Assembly (NCBI GenBank): GCA_902801475.1
Contig: CADCIO010000002.1
Coordinates: 62,001 to 126,000, forward strand
Direction of reading: 5' to 3'
DNA length: 64,000 nucleotides
Source of the DNA: an uncultured Bacteroidales bacterium
Lineage (GTDB): Bacteria; Bacteroidota; Bacteroidia; Bacteroidales; Bacteroidaceae
The first letter of the stretch is position 1; the number at the start of each line of letters is the position of its first letter. Positions 53,726 to 63,298 of this stretch are shown one piece after another. A program made the translations under genes and the position numbers. The notes beneath the pieces are model-generated. The model had not been told where the DNA came from and did not search any database. It worked only from the letters and a program-made list of their open reading frames with translations.

Positions 53726-56700
53726 TTACTGAATAGCAACCTTCTTGCCGTTGAAGATGTAGATACCCTTCTCAGTTGGCTGAGCATTGAGCTTCACACC
53801 GTTGATAGTGTACCAGCCTTCTGCTGCTGCATTTTCAGCAACTTCAACCTGAACAGCATCGATGGCAGTGAATGTACCATCCTCTTCCTCGAAGATGATG
53901 CGGACAGGAGCATGAGCGTTATCAACACCTTCTGCAACCTTGATGTATGCACCGAATGGACGAACGTAAGCACCCTCGGCCATTGCCTGTACATTACCAG
54001 CGCTGAGGTTGATGAAGTCATAGTCGTTCTTGTTATCTGCGATGAATGCACTGTAGGTTCCGATGAACTCATTGCCTGAAGCGTCTTTTACAGATGCAGT
54101 GGCTGGCTTGCCTTCTCCATCAACAGGATACTTGATTTCAATACCCTCTGCATTTTCGATAGAAGAATTTGCAGCTGGGAACTTGAAATTCTGGTCAGTC
54201 TTAGCCACGAATGGAGTGTTGGCTGCAATTGGCTTAACAGTCACAGTGAATCTGATTTCAGAAGCCTTTTCGATGTCCTTAGCATTTTGGCTCAGAACGT
54301 CCACGGTAACGAAACCGTTGAAGATCTGCTGGATGTCACGAACTGTAGCATCGAATGGCAATACCATTGAGTACCACTGGTCGCCCTTCACCTCATAAGC
54401 ACTTGTACCTTCCTGCTTAGAAGTAGCGAAATTGATCTTAGTCACCTTAGTGCCAGAATAGTCGCGGATCAGCTGGTCAGCCTTGTCTGCTTCTTCATCG
54501 TAAGAAGCTTTGTTGAATGAAACCACGTCGAGCGTAATTTCGTCAGCAGCAGTCACGCGGAGTTTACCGCTCTTCACAGTCACCTTCGTGTAGTTGGCAA
54601 CCCATGGCCACTGTGCTGCAGTAACTTCTTGACCTGCAGCAGAACCGAAGAGTTCACCGTCTTTGCCCAGCTTAAGCTTGAGTTCAGCGCCCTTAGCGAT
54701 AAAGCCGATTTCTGGCTTCTCGTAAGCAATCTGGAGACCGAGGTCTTTGAGATCATCAAATTCGGCACCAGAAACTGAAACGTAAGGTTCTACGAATGCA
54801 GATTTAGCATCACCGGCAGGATAGTTGATACCCTGGTTAGCAACGATGATGGTCACCTCGCCAGCAACATTGATCTTAAGTTTACCAGTGCATACCACTG
54901 CGTATCCATTGATTTGTGCAGGAACACCTGTCAGCTTCAAGCCATCTGTATATGTGCCAGGAGCGGTAGGCTCATCTGCTGGTGCGAAAGTATAGCTGAT
55001 GGCGTCAGTACTTGCTTCAGCATCAGTTGCAGTTTCCTTCGTTGCACCAAACTTCACAACAGCTTCTCTGGTGATTGCCGCACTACCATAAGACTTCGTC
55101 CAAGTCATGTCAATGAAGTACTTGTTAGCACTTGCGGTAACAGTGTATGTACCGTTCAGAACATGAATCTCGTAGTTTGGATTACCTTGAGGTGCTGTTA
55201 CAACAATGTCAGCTGTTACGGCAGCAGCAAGAGGCTTAGCAGCGGCTTCAACTTTGGTTGCAATATTGCTTGTTGGATATGTGTAGTGACCGATTGTATT
55301 AGGAGTGCTCCAGTTGTTTGCAGTAGTCAGAGTGAAGTCAGAAATAAGCTTAGCAGCAGTTGCATCTTCCTTCTTTGTGATATTTCCTGCATAAACCTTT
55401 GCTGTGAGCTGTTCACCAGTCTTATAAGTTTCACCGAATACACTTGTCTGGTCATCAGCAACGATTGTCACCACTCTCTTCGTGACATCGAGGAAACCTT
55501 CCTTGTCTGCATTGTAAACTGGTCTTGGGAGAACACCAATCGTGTAAGCATCAGCATCGCTATTTACAATAACAGGTCGAATTTGGAATGGACTACCAGC
55601 TGGTTGCGCATTGTCATTAGGATTAACTAATTCGTTACCAGTGATACGTCCGCTTTCCTTAATTTCGTTATAGAGTGGATCTGTTGCAGGAATCTCCACA
55701 TATCGTTGACCATCCAATCTGTAAAGGTAGAAACCGTCAAATGGAACGGATTTGTCATTGCTCCTGAACTCTCTTGTAACATTCTTAGATGAAACGTAGT
55801 AGTTATCAGCCATCTCAATCACGAATGCGCCATCCTTAACCTCATCCAGCACATAGTTGTGAGCGGCATCTTCCTTAGTGTTTTTGTCACCCTTCAACTC
55901 GGCGTTGGTGATAGTGATGGCATAAACACCGTCAAACTCGCCTGCTGCTCTTGCAACATTCCATGTAGCAATATCACCAGCATTCTGTGGCATAACAGTA
56001 TTTGCAACAGAAGGAACAGCTACAACTTCAAGTTCGTCTGGATCATTCGTACCATAAATCTTACCCTGACCATCAGCTGGTTTCAGATAGAAGTGGAATG
56101 GAAGAATATTGAAATCCTTCTTTGCACTGCTCCAATAGTTACCATTAGGAACTGCAGTAACAGTCAATGATGGTTGATAGTTTGCAGCATTAGCATATTT
56201 GTTGTTTGCGTATGTCACGGTGTAGTCTGTTGCAGGTGTCAATGTCACCTCTGCAGGCGTTTCTGCACCGTTTGTGAACTTAACAGTTACGGCAGGTGTC
56301 AATTCTTTATTGGCGAAGAGCTGATCAGCAACATTTGAAACCATAGCAGTAGTAATCTCGCGCTGACGGATGTCAAATTCCTTAATCTGAGGCTCTTCAA
56401 CCTCCTGCTCGTTTACAAACTTGGTAGAAGTGTATTTGCCGATACCAGTGATCTTGATCTTTGGAGCAGTCTTGCCTTCAATGCGATTACCATCTTTGTC
56501 AGCAGTAGCGTCGGTGTTGTTTGGCAGAACGTCATCTTCTGTGTCCTCATCGTAGAGAGCAACTTCGTAATCGGTGCCTTCCACCAAGGTGACGTCACCT
56601 CTCTTCACGGTAACTGTAGGCATCAATGGTCTTGCATCATAAACAAGATTGTCGTCCTTAACTTCGAAGGTGAATTCGTCACCACCGAGGAATTTCTTAC

Positions 56701-58180
56701 GAACGATGATGTTAGCGTCAACAGGTGTAACCTTCAGTGTGTAGTTAGGATTGCCAGTAGTAGCACCTTCAGTGATGATGGTGTAAGGGATAACCTCACC
56801 GACTTCACCGCTTTTGGGATCATAGCCTGCAGCTGTACCTCTTCTAATAATAGTCAAACCAGAGATGTTGAGACTGCTCAAATCGTCACCTGCTCCCAAC
56901 TGTGAATAAACCGTACCATAGTCTGGAGTAGTAGGATCGGGATCGCCATAACCCTTGTAGAGGTTAGTCGCACCCACTGTCAATTCCTTAGCTGCTACAA
57001 CATACTGTGCAACGGCTGTATATTCAAGGCCGTTGGCATCATATGTCACTACAAGTGTATATGCACCTGCGTTATTGAAAGCGCTTGGGACTACGTCATT
57101 AATCTCTTCTCCTTTTGGATTGTACCATTGCATAGCAGCTTGAACTTCTTCGCCATTAAATGTTACGGAAGAAATCGCAGGGACTACTGTTTCATCACCT
57201 GCATAAGTTGTTGAATAAGATTGGAGAGAAACACTCAACTTGAATGGATCCACCTGAGAAACAAGGTAGAGTTGAACATAGTCCCAATCGAAGTCTGCTT
57301 CAAGAGCATCGTTGATGGCGCTTGGTTTAGTAAGAGGAGTAATGCCATCTTTCAGAACTGTTTCACCATCTTTATAGTTAAGAACATAGCCTTCACCAAT
57401 TGTCAGACCAGTTACATCATCCAGACCTGATGCATAAGGCATCTTATCTGCATACAGCTGTGGGATTGAAAGCATCCAGTAGTTTTTGTTGCCATATTCG
57501 GCAGGTATTCCGTTTTCAAGTTCGGTATATGCACCCTTTGATACTGTTTCAGCACCATTCTTAACTTGATAAGTTGCATACACAGCCCACTTCTCATTGT
57601 CTCCAAGACCTTTAACCCGATAGTTAATCTGTGGGAACATCAGAGATCTCCTTGCGTTATTGGCGATAGCAGACCAAGCGGGTACGTTGTCTACCATGTC
57701 ATCCGCACCAGCGGGAACTGTCTTGTAATATTTGAACAAGATACCGTGCTGTGACTGTGGATTATCAAGGTCATCCTCGTAATTTCCTACAGAAGCATCA
57801 AAGGTTGACTTATTACAGATGTACTCCATGTCGAAGTAAGCATCACCAGTCTTACCTACCATGAAAGGAACAAACAAAGTGTTGTCAGCTGTAACCTTCA
57901 GGAAGTAGTTACCCACTTCATTCAGTTCTGCTGGCACCAGTTTGCCTTCGTCATTAATTTTGTAAACCGTCTGAGCAACACCTGCTTTCAGAAGGTTTCC
58001 ACTGCTACCAGTTGTCACCTTGGTAGCCGTTGGTGCTGTTGCGTTGCCAGTTGCAGGAAGTTCCACCACCTTAGCGGTAAGGGTGACATCATATCCACCG
58101 ACTTTAACAACAGAACCAGCCGCCCAAGAAGTCACGAATGACATCAGGGCGATTAAAGCAAATAGTACTTTCTTTTTCAT
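53726..58180 (-). CDS. Large secreted MBG-domain repeat protein
   Basis: 1484 residues with a signal peptide ending TSWAA. Multiple MBG-type (mucin-binding-glue-like) beta domains: LTVGATNLYKGYGDPDPTTP, VTIVADDQTSVFGETYKTGE and FHFYLKPADGQGKIYGTNDP mark three domain starts; other parts resemble Ig-like folds. The C-terminus GWYTINGVKLNAQPTEKG then IYIFNGKKVAIQ is the Prevotella secretion/anchoring tail, like that of the GH27 enzyme. Probable adhesin or surface scaffold. The leader is long (about 213 nt) and GC-patched. Confidence 0.83.
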   Translation of the reverse strand: MKKKVLFALIALMSFVTSWAAGSVVKVGGYDVTLTAKVVELPATGNATAPTATKVTTGSSGNLLKAGVAQTVYKINDEGKLVPAELNEVGNYFLKVTADNTLFVPFMVGKTGDAYFDMEYICNKSTFDASVGNYEDDLDNPQSQHGILFKYYKTVPAGADDMVDNVPAWSAIANNARRSLMFPQINYRVKGLGDNEKWAVYATYQVKNGAETVSKGAYTELENGIPAEYGNKNYWMLSIPQLYADKMPYASGLDDVTGLTIGEGYVLNYKDGETVLKDGITPLTKPSAINDALEADFDWDYVQLYLVSQVDPFKLSVSLQSYSTTYAGDETVVPAISSVTFNGEEVQAAMQWYNPKGEEINDVVPSAFNNAGAYTLVVTYDANGLEYTAVAQYVVAAKELTVGATNLYKGYGDPDPTTPDYGTVYSQLGAGDDLSSLNISGLTIIRRGTAAGYDPKSGEVGEVIPYTIITEGATTGNPNYTLKVTPVDANIIVRKKFLGGDEFTFEVKDDNLVYDARPLMPTVTVKRGDVTLVEGTDYEVALYDEDTEDDVLPNNTDATADKDGNRIEGKTAPKIKITGIGKYTSTKFVNEQEVEEPQIKEFDIRQREITTAMVSNVADQLFANKELTPAVTVKFTNGAETPAEVTLTPATDYTVTYANNKYANAANYQPSLTVTAVPNGNYWSSAKKDFNILPFHFYLKPADGQGKIYGTNDPDELEVVAVPSVANTVMPQNAGDIATWNVARAAGEFDGVYAITITNAELKGDKNTKEDAAHNYVLDEVKDGAFVIEMADNYYVSSKNVTREFRSNDKSVPFDGFYLYRLDGQRYVEIPATDPLYNEIKESGRITGNELVNPNDNAQPAGSPFQIRPVIVNSDADAYTIGVLPRPVYNADKEGFLDVTKRVVTIVADDQTSVFGETYKTGEQLTAKVYAGNITKKEDATAAKLISDFTLTTANNWSTPNTIGHYTYPTSNIATKVEAAAKPLAAAVTADIVVTAPQGNPNYEIHVLNGTYTVTASANKYFIDMTWTKSYGSAAITREAVVKFGATKETATDAEASTDAISYTFAPADEPTAPGTYTDGLKLTGVPAQINGYAVVCTGKLKINVAGEVTIIVANQGINYPAGDAKSAFVEPYVSVSGAEFDDLKDLGLQIAYEKPEIGFIAKGAELKLKLGKDGELFGSAAGQEVTAAQWPWVANYTKVTVKSGKLRVTAADEITLDVVSFNKASYDEEADKADQLIRDYSGTKVTKINFATSKQEGTSAYEVKGDQWYSMVLPFDATVRDIQQIFNGFVTVDVLSQNAKDIEKASEIRFTVTVKPIAANTPFVAKTDQNFKFPAANSSIENAEGIEIKYPVDGEGKPATASVKDASGNEFIGTYSAFIADNKNDYDFINLSAGNVQAMAEGAYVRPFGAYIKVAEGVDNAHAPVRIIFEEEDGTFTAIDAVQVEVAENAAAEGWYTINGVKLNAQPTEKGIYIFNGKKVAIQ

Positions 58181-58408
58181 AATACTAAAAGTTTTAATTT
58201 GGATTGTTAATAAATAATGTTAATTGTAAATAATGTTGTTGTTATTATTTTTTCTCATCTTATTAAGTTGTACGGGGAAAAGTCCCCTCGCGTGCCCGTC
58301 CACTGGGTTCTCTCGCGTGCGTACATTTATATATATAATATCGGCCGCTATGTTCACAGACTCGGCTAGATATGGGTATAGTTTACCACATAATCCGATG
58401 CAAAGATA
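58181..58408 (-). promoter_or_regulatory. Promoter and long leader of the MBG-protein gene
   Basis: TATCTTTGC is the complement of 58400-58408, giving a leader of about 213 nt. GTACGCACGCG (complement of 58314-58324) is identical over 11 bp to the leader of LruC gene 2 (19381-19391); a second CACGCGAGGGGAC patch follows. Confidence 0.68.
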
Positions 58409-58511
58409 TGGGTTTTACATATTCCTTACAAATTTTTAACATGTTTTTTTCGATTTTTCGCGGTTTTACTACAAAATAAGCAAAAAAAACGCAAAATAGA
58501 CGAAGAAAATA

Positions 58512-58568
58512 GCGCTTCGCTAAATGAAAAAGGCGCTTCGCTAAATGAAAAATGATAAATGATAAATG
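58512..58568. repeat. Heptad repeat GCGCTTCGC-(TAAATGA)n, first member
   Basis: Two GCGCTTCGCTAAATGA modules followed by AAATGATAAATGATAAATG. First of the series at 58.5-63.9 kb. The rest of 58409-58628 has no gene. Confidence 0.88.
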
Positions 58569-58628
58569 GGGAAAAAGTCGTACTTTGGCTTCGCCGAACT
58601 TACTCACGTTCGGAAAAGCTCAAATAAA

Positions 58629-58661
58629 TTTGGTTATTCTCTCACTTAATCGTAACTTTGC
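58629..58661 (+). promoter_or_regulatory. Promoter of the LysE gene
   Basis: TTTG 58629-58632, a 20-nt spacer and TAACTTTGC 58653-58661, an exact consensus, 23 nt before ATG 58685. Confidence 0.85.
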
Positions 58662-58684
58662 ACCCAGAAACGAACAAGACAAAT

Positions 58685-59431
58685 ATGACGATATTACAAG
58701 CGATACCTCAGATGCCGGAGCTGAACTTCCAGGAATGGATGCAGAATGTGGGTGTGTTTGAGGAGATGATGAAGGGTTTTCTAATCGGTGTGCTGGCTTC
58801 GGCGCCGATGGGTCCCGTGGGCATCTTGACAGTGCAGCGCACCCTGAACAAGGGTCGTTGGGAAGGATTTGCGACGGGCATCGGTGCGAGCATCAGCGAT
58901 ATCCTGTATGCCATCATCACAGGTTACTTCATGTTTCTGGTGGTGGACATCATTGAGGATCCTATCATCGCTCTCTGGATCAAGGTGATTGGTTCTGTGC
59001 TGCTGTTTGCGTTTGGTGTGTATACGTTCAAGAGCATTCCGAAGCAGAAGGTGGTGGACAGGGAGTCGCCGGTGGAGACGAAGAACAAGCTGAACGGGTT
59101 TGTCATCTCGGGGTTCATCATCACGGTGTCGAATCCGCTGATCATTTTGCTGTTTGTGGCGCTGTATGGTCAGTTCACGTTTATCCTGGCGGGTAACTGG
59201 CTGGTGCAGACGGTGGGATATGTGTTTATCGTGGTGGGTGCGCTGGTGTGGTGGTATGCGCTGACTTGGTTGGTGGATAAGGTGAGGGCGAGGTTCAGCT
59301 ATCAGGTGATTTGGAGGATCAACAGGGTGATTGGAATTATTGTGATGGTGGTGAGTGCGATCATGATTGTGTATGCGCTGACGGGACATACGTTCCATTA
59401 TATTCCTTTTGGAGGAAAGGCGCTGCGCTAA
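58685..59431 (+). CDS. LysE-family amino acid exporter
   Basis: 248 residues from ATG 58685. Six predicted membrane helices with the LysE/RhtB pattern: GFLIGVLASAPMGPVGILTV and GISISDILYAIITGYFMFLV-like segments. Exports amino acids or related small molecules across the inner membrane. The last codons (KALR) and the TAA stop come from the GCGCTGCGC-TAAATGA repeat, so the repeat defines this protein's end. Confidence 0.87.
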   Translation: MTILQAIPQMPELNFQEWMQNVGVFEEMMKGFLIGVLASAPMGPVGILTVQRTLNKGRWEGFATGIGASISDILYAIITGYFMFLVVDIIEDPIIALWIKVIGSVLLFAFGVYTFKSIPKQKVVDRESPVETKNKLNGFVISGFIITVSNPLIILLFVALYGQFTFILAGNWLVQTVGYVFIVVGALVWWYALTWLVDKVRARFSYQVIWRINRVIGIIVMVVSAIMIVYALTGHTFHYIPFGGKALR

Positions 59432-59456
59432 ATGATAAATGATAAATGATAAATGA
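59418..59456. repeat. Left heptad array of the four-helix-bundle unit
   Basis: GGCGCTGCGC then four perfect TAAATGA units (59429-59456). Inverted relative to 59838-59879. Confidence 0.93.
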
Positions 59457-59477
59457 TAAAGAAGATGAGGATGAGGT

Positions 59478-59837
59478 ATGACACATGATAATGTTCTGGT
59501 TGATAAATCAATTGACTTCGCCATTCGCGTGTCAAATTGTTATAAATATCTCATAAAAGAGAAGCAAGAGACTATCATGTCAAAACAGTTGTTTCGTAGT
59601 GGAACAAGCATTGGTGCAAATATACATGAAGGGATTCAAGGACAAAGTAAGGCTGATTTTGTGAGCAAACTAAATATTGCGCTCAAGGAGGCCAGTGAAA
59701 CATCATTTTGGCTTATTGTCCTTCATAAAGCGAATTATTTAGAAGAAAAGCTTTTTGAGTCATTAAAAAAAGACTTAGATGAAATTATAAGAATATTAAT
59801 AGCGTCAATAAAAACGACAAAGAAGAGTTTGATATGA
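59478..59837 (+). CDS. Four-helix-bundle protein (23S rRNA intervening-sequence family, TIGR02436)
   Basis: 119 residues. Pattern of the family: FAIRVSNCYKYLIKEKQETI, LFRSGTSIGANIHEGIQGQS, FVSKLNIALKEASETSFWLI, EIIRILIASIKTTKKSLI. Family proteins fold as four helices, form pentamers and occur in rRNA intervening sequences, as diversity-generating-retroelement accessory proteins (Avd), and as orphan genes of unknown function. Here it is an orphan between inverted heptad arrays, and its last 24 bp recur at 61601-61624. AT-rich relative to its neighbours. Confidence 0.9.
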   Translation: MTHDNVLVDKSIDFAIRVSNCYKYLIKEKQETIMSKQLFRSGTSIGANIHEGIQGQSKADFVSKLNIALKEASETSFWLIVLHKANYLEEKLFESLKKDLDEIIRILIASIKTTKKSLI

Positions 59838-59879
<42 letters not shown>

Positions 59880-59882
59880 AAG

Positions 59883-60473
59883 ATGTATATAGCGGAACAA
59901 TTGAAGAAGAGGAGCGTGGCGGAGTACCTGTTGTATATGTGGCAGGTGGAGGACACGTTGAGGGCATACGGTCTGGATGTGGAGCGGATGGCGGCTGAGT
60001 ATGTGCCGCAGTTTGGGTTGGATGAGGAGAAGAGCGAGGCGCTGAAGGGTTGGTATGAGAGTTTGGTGGAGATGATGAGAGAAGAGGGGGTGACAGAGAA
60101 GGGACATTTGCAGGTGAATAAGAATATCATCATTCTGTTGAGTGATTTGCATAGGCAGCTGCTGAAGTCGAGCAAGCATCCGATGTATGCGGCGATGTAT
60201 TATAAGGTGTTGCCGTATATTGTGGAGTTGAGGGGGAAAAGGGAAAAGGTTAGCGGTGAGCGGTTAGCGGTTAGCGAGGAGAGGTTAGAGGTGAGAGGTG
60301 AGAAGGGGGAGATTGAGAATTGCTTTGATGCGTTGTATGGAGTGATGCTGCTGAGGGCTCAGAAGAAGGAGGTGTCGGTGGAGACAGGTGTGGCGATGGA
60401 GCATATTGCAAAGTTTGTGGGGATGCTGAGTGAGTATTATAAGAAGGAGAAGGAGGGAGAGCTGGAGTTTTAG
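59883..60473 (+). CDS. DUF4924 protein with repeat-derived insertion
   Basis: 196 residues. Starts MYIAEQLKKRSVAEYLLYMW then QVEDTLRAYGLDVERM, the DUF4924 pattern, all-helical, function unknown. Family length is about 180. Residues about 119-142 (REKVSGERLAVSEERLEVRG) are encoded by heptad-type GGTTAGCGGTGAGCGGTTAG DNA, the same repeat type found in spacers elsewhere in this window. ATG 59883 follows the repeat by 3 bp. Confidence 0.82.
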   Translation: MYIAEQLKKRSVAEYLLYMWQVEDTLRAYGLDVERMAAEYVPQFGLDEEKSEALKGWYESLVEMMREEGVTEKGHLQVNKNIIILLSDLHRQLLKSSKHPMYAAMYYKVLPYIVELRGKREKVSGERLAVSEERLEVRGEKGEIENCFDALYGVMLLRAQKKEVSVETGVAMEHIAKFVGMLSEYYKKEKEGELEF

Positions 60474-60527
60474 CGCTGCGCTAAATGAGAAATGATAAAT
60501 GAGAAATGATAAATAAGAAATGAGAAA
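60473..60527. repeat. GCGCTGCGC-(TAAATGA)n array after the DUF4924 gene
   Basis: Begins in the TAG stop codon: GCGCTGCGCTAAATGA followed by GAAATGA, TAAATGA, GAAATGA, TAAATAA, GAAATGA. The spacer 60528-60643 has degenerate TTAGGGA(AA) units and no gene. Confidence 0.9.
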
Positions 60528-60643
60528 GGGCGCGGTGATAGATAGGAGGGGAGAAAATTTGCGGTCCTTAGGGAAAAATATTTTTCTAGTTAAGGGAAAA
60601 AAATTTGTTAGTTAGGGAGAAATAAAGGAATAGTTAGAAAGAT

Positions 60644-61528
60644 ATGAGAATTTTAGTTACTGGATGTAACGGACAGCTGGGGAATGAGATGCAGCTGTTG
60701 GCTAAGGAGAATGAGCAGCATACGTATTTCTTTACGGATGTGGTGATTCCGGAGGGATCGGTGGCTCAGAAGTTGGATATCACGAACGAAGCGGAGGTAG
60801 AGGCTTTCGTGGAGGGTCATGAGATAGACTGTGTGGTGAACTGTGCGGCTTATACGGCTGTGGATAAGGCGGAGAGCAATGAGGAGTTGTGTGATTTGCT
60901 GAACAATGTGGCTCCCGGGTATCTGGCGAAGGCTGTGGGAAAGCGAGGGGGAAGTATGGTGCAGATCAGTACGGATTATGTGTTTGACGGGACGAATTAC
61001 AGACCTGTGACGGAGGAACAGCCGACGTGTCCGAATTCGGTGTATGGAAGGACGAAGCTGGAGGGGGAGAAGAGTGTGATGAGGGAGTGCGAGAAGTATC
61101 TGATTATCAGGACGGCTTGGTTGTATTCAACGTTTGGGAACAACTTTGTGAAGACGATGATTCGGTTGGGGAAGGAGAAGAAGGAGTTGGGTGTGATTTT
61201 TGACCAGATAGGTACGCCGACTTACGCGAGGGATTTGGCTGCGGTGATTTTTGTGGCGATCAATCAGGGGATTGTGCCTGGGATTTACCATTTCAGTAAT
61301 GAGGGCGTGATTTCTTGGTATGACTTTACGAAGGCGATCCATCGGATTGCGGGGATTGAGGGGTGTAAGGTGAAGCCGCTGCATACGGAGGAATACCCTA
61401 CCCCAGCGGCAAGACCGCATTATTCGGTGTTGGATAAGACGAAGATAAAGAGGACGTATGGGGTGGAAGTGCCTTATTGGGAGGAGTCAGTCGAAGTTTG
61501 TATAAACAAACTTCTAAATGATAAATGA
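60644..61528 (+). CDS. rfbD: dTDP-4-dehydrorhamnose reductase
   Basis: 294 residues. SDR enzyme with Rossmann motif GCNGQLGNEM, the active site YGRTKLEGE (YxxxK) and QISTDYVFDGTNY. Reduces dTDP-4-keto-6-deoxy-L-mannose to dTDP-L-rhamnose for surface polysaccharide. The other rml genes are not in the window. The last five residues LLNDK and the TGA stop come from the heptad repeat (CTTCTAAATGATAAATGA). No classical promoter is seen. Confidence 0.92.
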   Translation: MRILVTGCNGQLGNEMQLLAKENEQHTYFFTDVVIPEGSVAQKLDITNEAEVEAFVEGHEIDCVVNCAAYTAVDKAESNEELCDLLNNVAPGYLAKAVGKRGGSMVQISTDYVFDGTNYRPVTEEQPTCPNSVYGRTKLEGEKSVMRECEKYLIIRTAWLYSTFGNNFVKTMIRLGKEKKELGVIFDQIGTPTYARDLAAVIFVAINQGIVPGIYHFSNEGVISWYDFTKAIHRIAGIEGCKVKPLHTEEYPTPAARPHYSVLDKTKIKRTYGVEVPYWEESVEVCINKLLNDK

Positions 61529-61665
61529 GAAATGATAAATGATAAACGACAAAGAAGAGTTGATAGACAAACTTCTAAATGTTAAATGAAAAATGATAAA
61601 CGACAAAGAAGAGTTTGATATGAATTTATCATTTATCATTTGTCATTTATCATTTAGCGTAGCGC
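61504..61665. repeat. Duplicated repeat block with a remnant of the four-helix-bundle 3' end
   Basis: Two tandem modules, about 61504-61565 and 61566-61620, each ACAAACTTCTAAATG + heptads + ACGACAAAGAAGAG. From 61601 to 61665 the sequence matches 59814-59879 (the last 24 bp of the four-helix-bundle gene plus its right array) with very few differences. Ends 4 bp before ATG 61670. Confidence 0.9.
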
Positions 61666-61669
61666 AATT

Positions 61670-63235
61670 ATGAACGAGATCGAAAGAAGAAGGACATTTG
61701 CGATTATATCGCACCCGGATGCGGGTAAGACGACGTTGACGGAGAAACTGCTGCTGTTTGGTGGTCAGATTCAGGTGGCTGGTGCCGTGAAGAGTAATAA
61801 AATCAAGAAGACGGCAACGAGCGACTGGATGGAGATTGAGAAGCAGAGGGGTATCTCTGTGAGTACGTCGGTGATGGAGTTTGACTATAAGGATTATAAG
61901 GTGAATATCTTGGATACACCTGGTCACCAGGACTTTGCGGAGGATACCTTCAGGACTTTGACGGCTGTGGATTCAGCGATTATCGTGATTGACGGCGCGA
62001 AAGGTGTGGAGGCTCAGACGAGGAAGTTGATGACGGTGTGTAGGATGAGGAAGACTCCTGTGATTGTGTTTATCAATAAGATGGACCGTGAGGGTAAGGA
62101 TCCGTTTGACTTGCTGGACGAAGTGGAGAGCGAGTTGCAGATCAAGGTGCGTCCGCTTTCGTGGCCGATCAATCAGGGAGCACGATTCAAGGGGGTGTAT
62201 AATATTTATGAGGAGAACCTGAACCTGTTTACGCCGAACAAGCAGATGGTGACGGAGAAGGTGAACGTGGATATCCACTCGAAGGAGTTGGATGAGCGTG
62301 TGGGGAAGGAAGATGCGGAGAAGCTGCGTGAGGATCTGGAAATGATTGACGGTGTGTATGATACATTCGATGTGAAGACGTATCTGGAGGCTGAAGTGGC
62401 GCCTGTGTTCTTTGGATCGGCGCTGAACAACTTTGGTGTGCAGGAGTTGCTGGATTGCTTTGTGGAGATTGCGCCTAATCCTCGTCCGACAACGGCTGAG
62501 GAGCGTATGGTGCAGCCTGAAGAGCCGAAGTTTACGGGTTTCATCTTCAAGATTACGGCAAATATCGACCCGAACCACCGTTCATGTACGGCTTTCTGCA
62601 AGGTTTGCTCGGGTAAGTTTGTGAGGAATGCGCCTTATCTGCATGTGAGGAACGGAAAGACGGTGAGATTTTCGAGTCCTACGCAGTTTATGGCACAAAG
62701 GAAGAGCACGATTGACGAGGCTTATCCTGGAGATATCGTGGGTTTGCCAGATAATGGCATCTTTAAGATTGGAGATACGTTGACGGAGGGAGAACAGCTG
62801 CACTTCAAAGGATTGCCGAGTTTCTCGCCTGAGATGTTCAAGTATATTGAGAATGCTGACCCGATGAAGACGAAGCAGCTGGAGAAGGGTATCAATCAGT
62901 TGATGGACGAAGGTGTGGCACAGCTGTTTGTGAACCAGTTCAACAACCGAAAGATTATCGGTACGGTGGGACAGTTGCAGTTTGAGGTGATTCAGTATCG
63001 ACTTGAGAATGAGTATAATGCGAAGTGCAAGTGGGAACCTGTGAGTCTGTATAAGGCTTGTTGGATTGAGAGTGAGGATGAGGAGGAGCTGGAGGCATTC
63101 AAGAAGAGGAAGTACCAGTATATGGCGAAGGATAAGGAGGGAAGAGATGTGTTCCTGGCTGACTCAGGGTATGTGCTGCAGATGGCGCAGGAGGATTTCA
63201 AGAAGATCAAGTTCCATTTTACAAGTGAATTCTAA
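61670..63235 (+). CDS. prfC: Peptide chain release factor 3
   Basis: 521 residues. Translation GTPase: P-loop [13 protein letters not shown], switch [22 protein letters not shown] (G4) and domain II/III with RF3-specific [20 protein letters not shown]. Recycles RF1/RF2 from the ribosome. Full length. The start codon follows the repeat's AGCGTAGCG by 5 bp; no promoter of its own is visible, so it may depend on the upstream transcript. Confidence 0.95.
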   Translation: MNEIERRRTFAIISHPDAGKTTLTEKLLLFGGQIQVAGAVKSNKIKKTATSDWMEIEKQRGISVSTSVMEFDYKDYKVNILDTPGHQDFAEDTFRTLTAVDSAIIVIDGAKGVEAQTRKLMTVCRMRKTPVIVFINKMDREGKDPFDLLDEVESELQIKVRPLSWPINQGARFKGVYNIYEENLNLFTPNKQMVTEKVNVDIHSKELDERVGKEDAEKLREDLEMIDGVYDTFDVKTYLEAEVAPVFFGSALNNFGVQELLDCFVEIAPNPRPTTAEERMVQPEEPKFTGFIFKITANIDPNHRSCTAFCKVCSGKFVRNAPYLHVRNGKTVRFSSPTQFMAQRKSTIDEAYPGDIVGLPDNGIFKIGDTLTEGEQLHFKGLPSFSPEMFKYIENADPMKTKQLEKGINQLMDEGVAQLFVNQFNNRKIIGTVGQLQFEVIQYRLENEYNAKCKWEPVSLYKACWIESEDEEELEAFKKRKYQYMAKDKEGRDVFLADSGYVLQMAQEDFKKIKFHFTSEF

Positions 63236-63296
63236 CCAGCCCACGCGCTGGGCGATTTCTCATTTATCATTTGTCATTTATCATTTAGCGAAGCGA
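63236..63296. repeat. CCAGCCCACGCG hairpin plus inverted heptads, prfC-tsaC spacer
   Basis: Begins on the base after the prfC stop: CCAGCCCACGCGCTGGGCGAT, a GCCCA/TGGGC hairpin, then TCATTTATCATTTGTCATTTA units and AGCGAAGCG, ending 2 bp before the next ATG. Nearly identical to 63866-63930. Confidence 0.93.
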
Positions 63297-63298
63297 TT

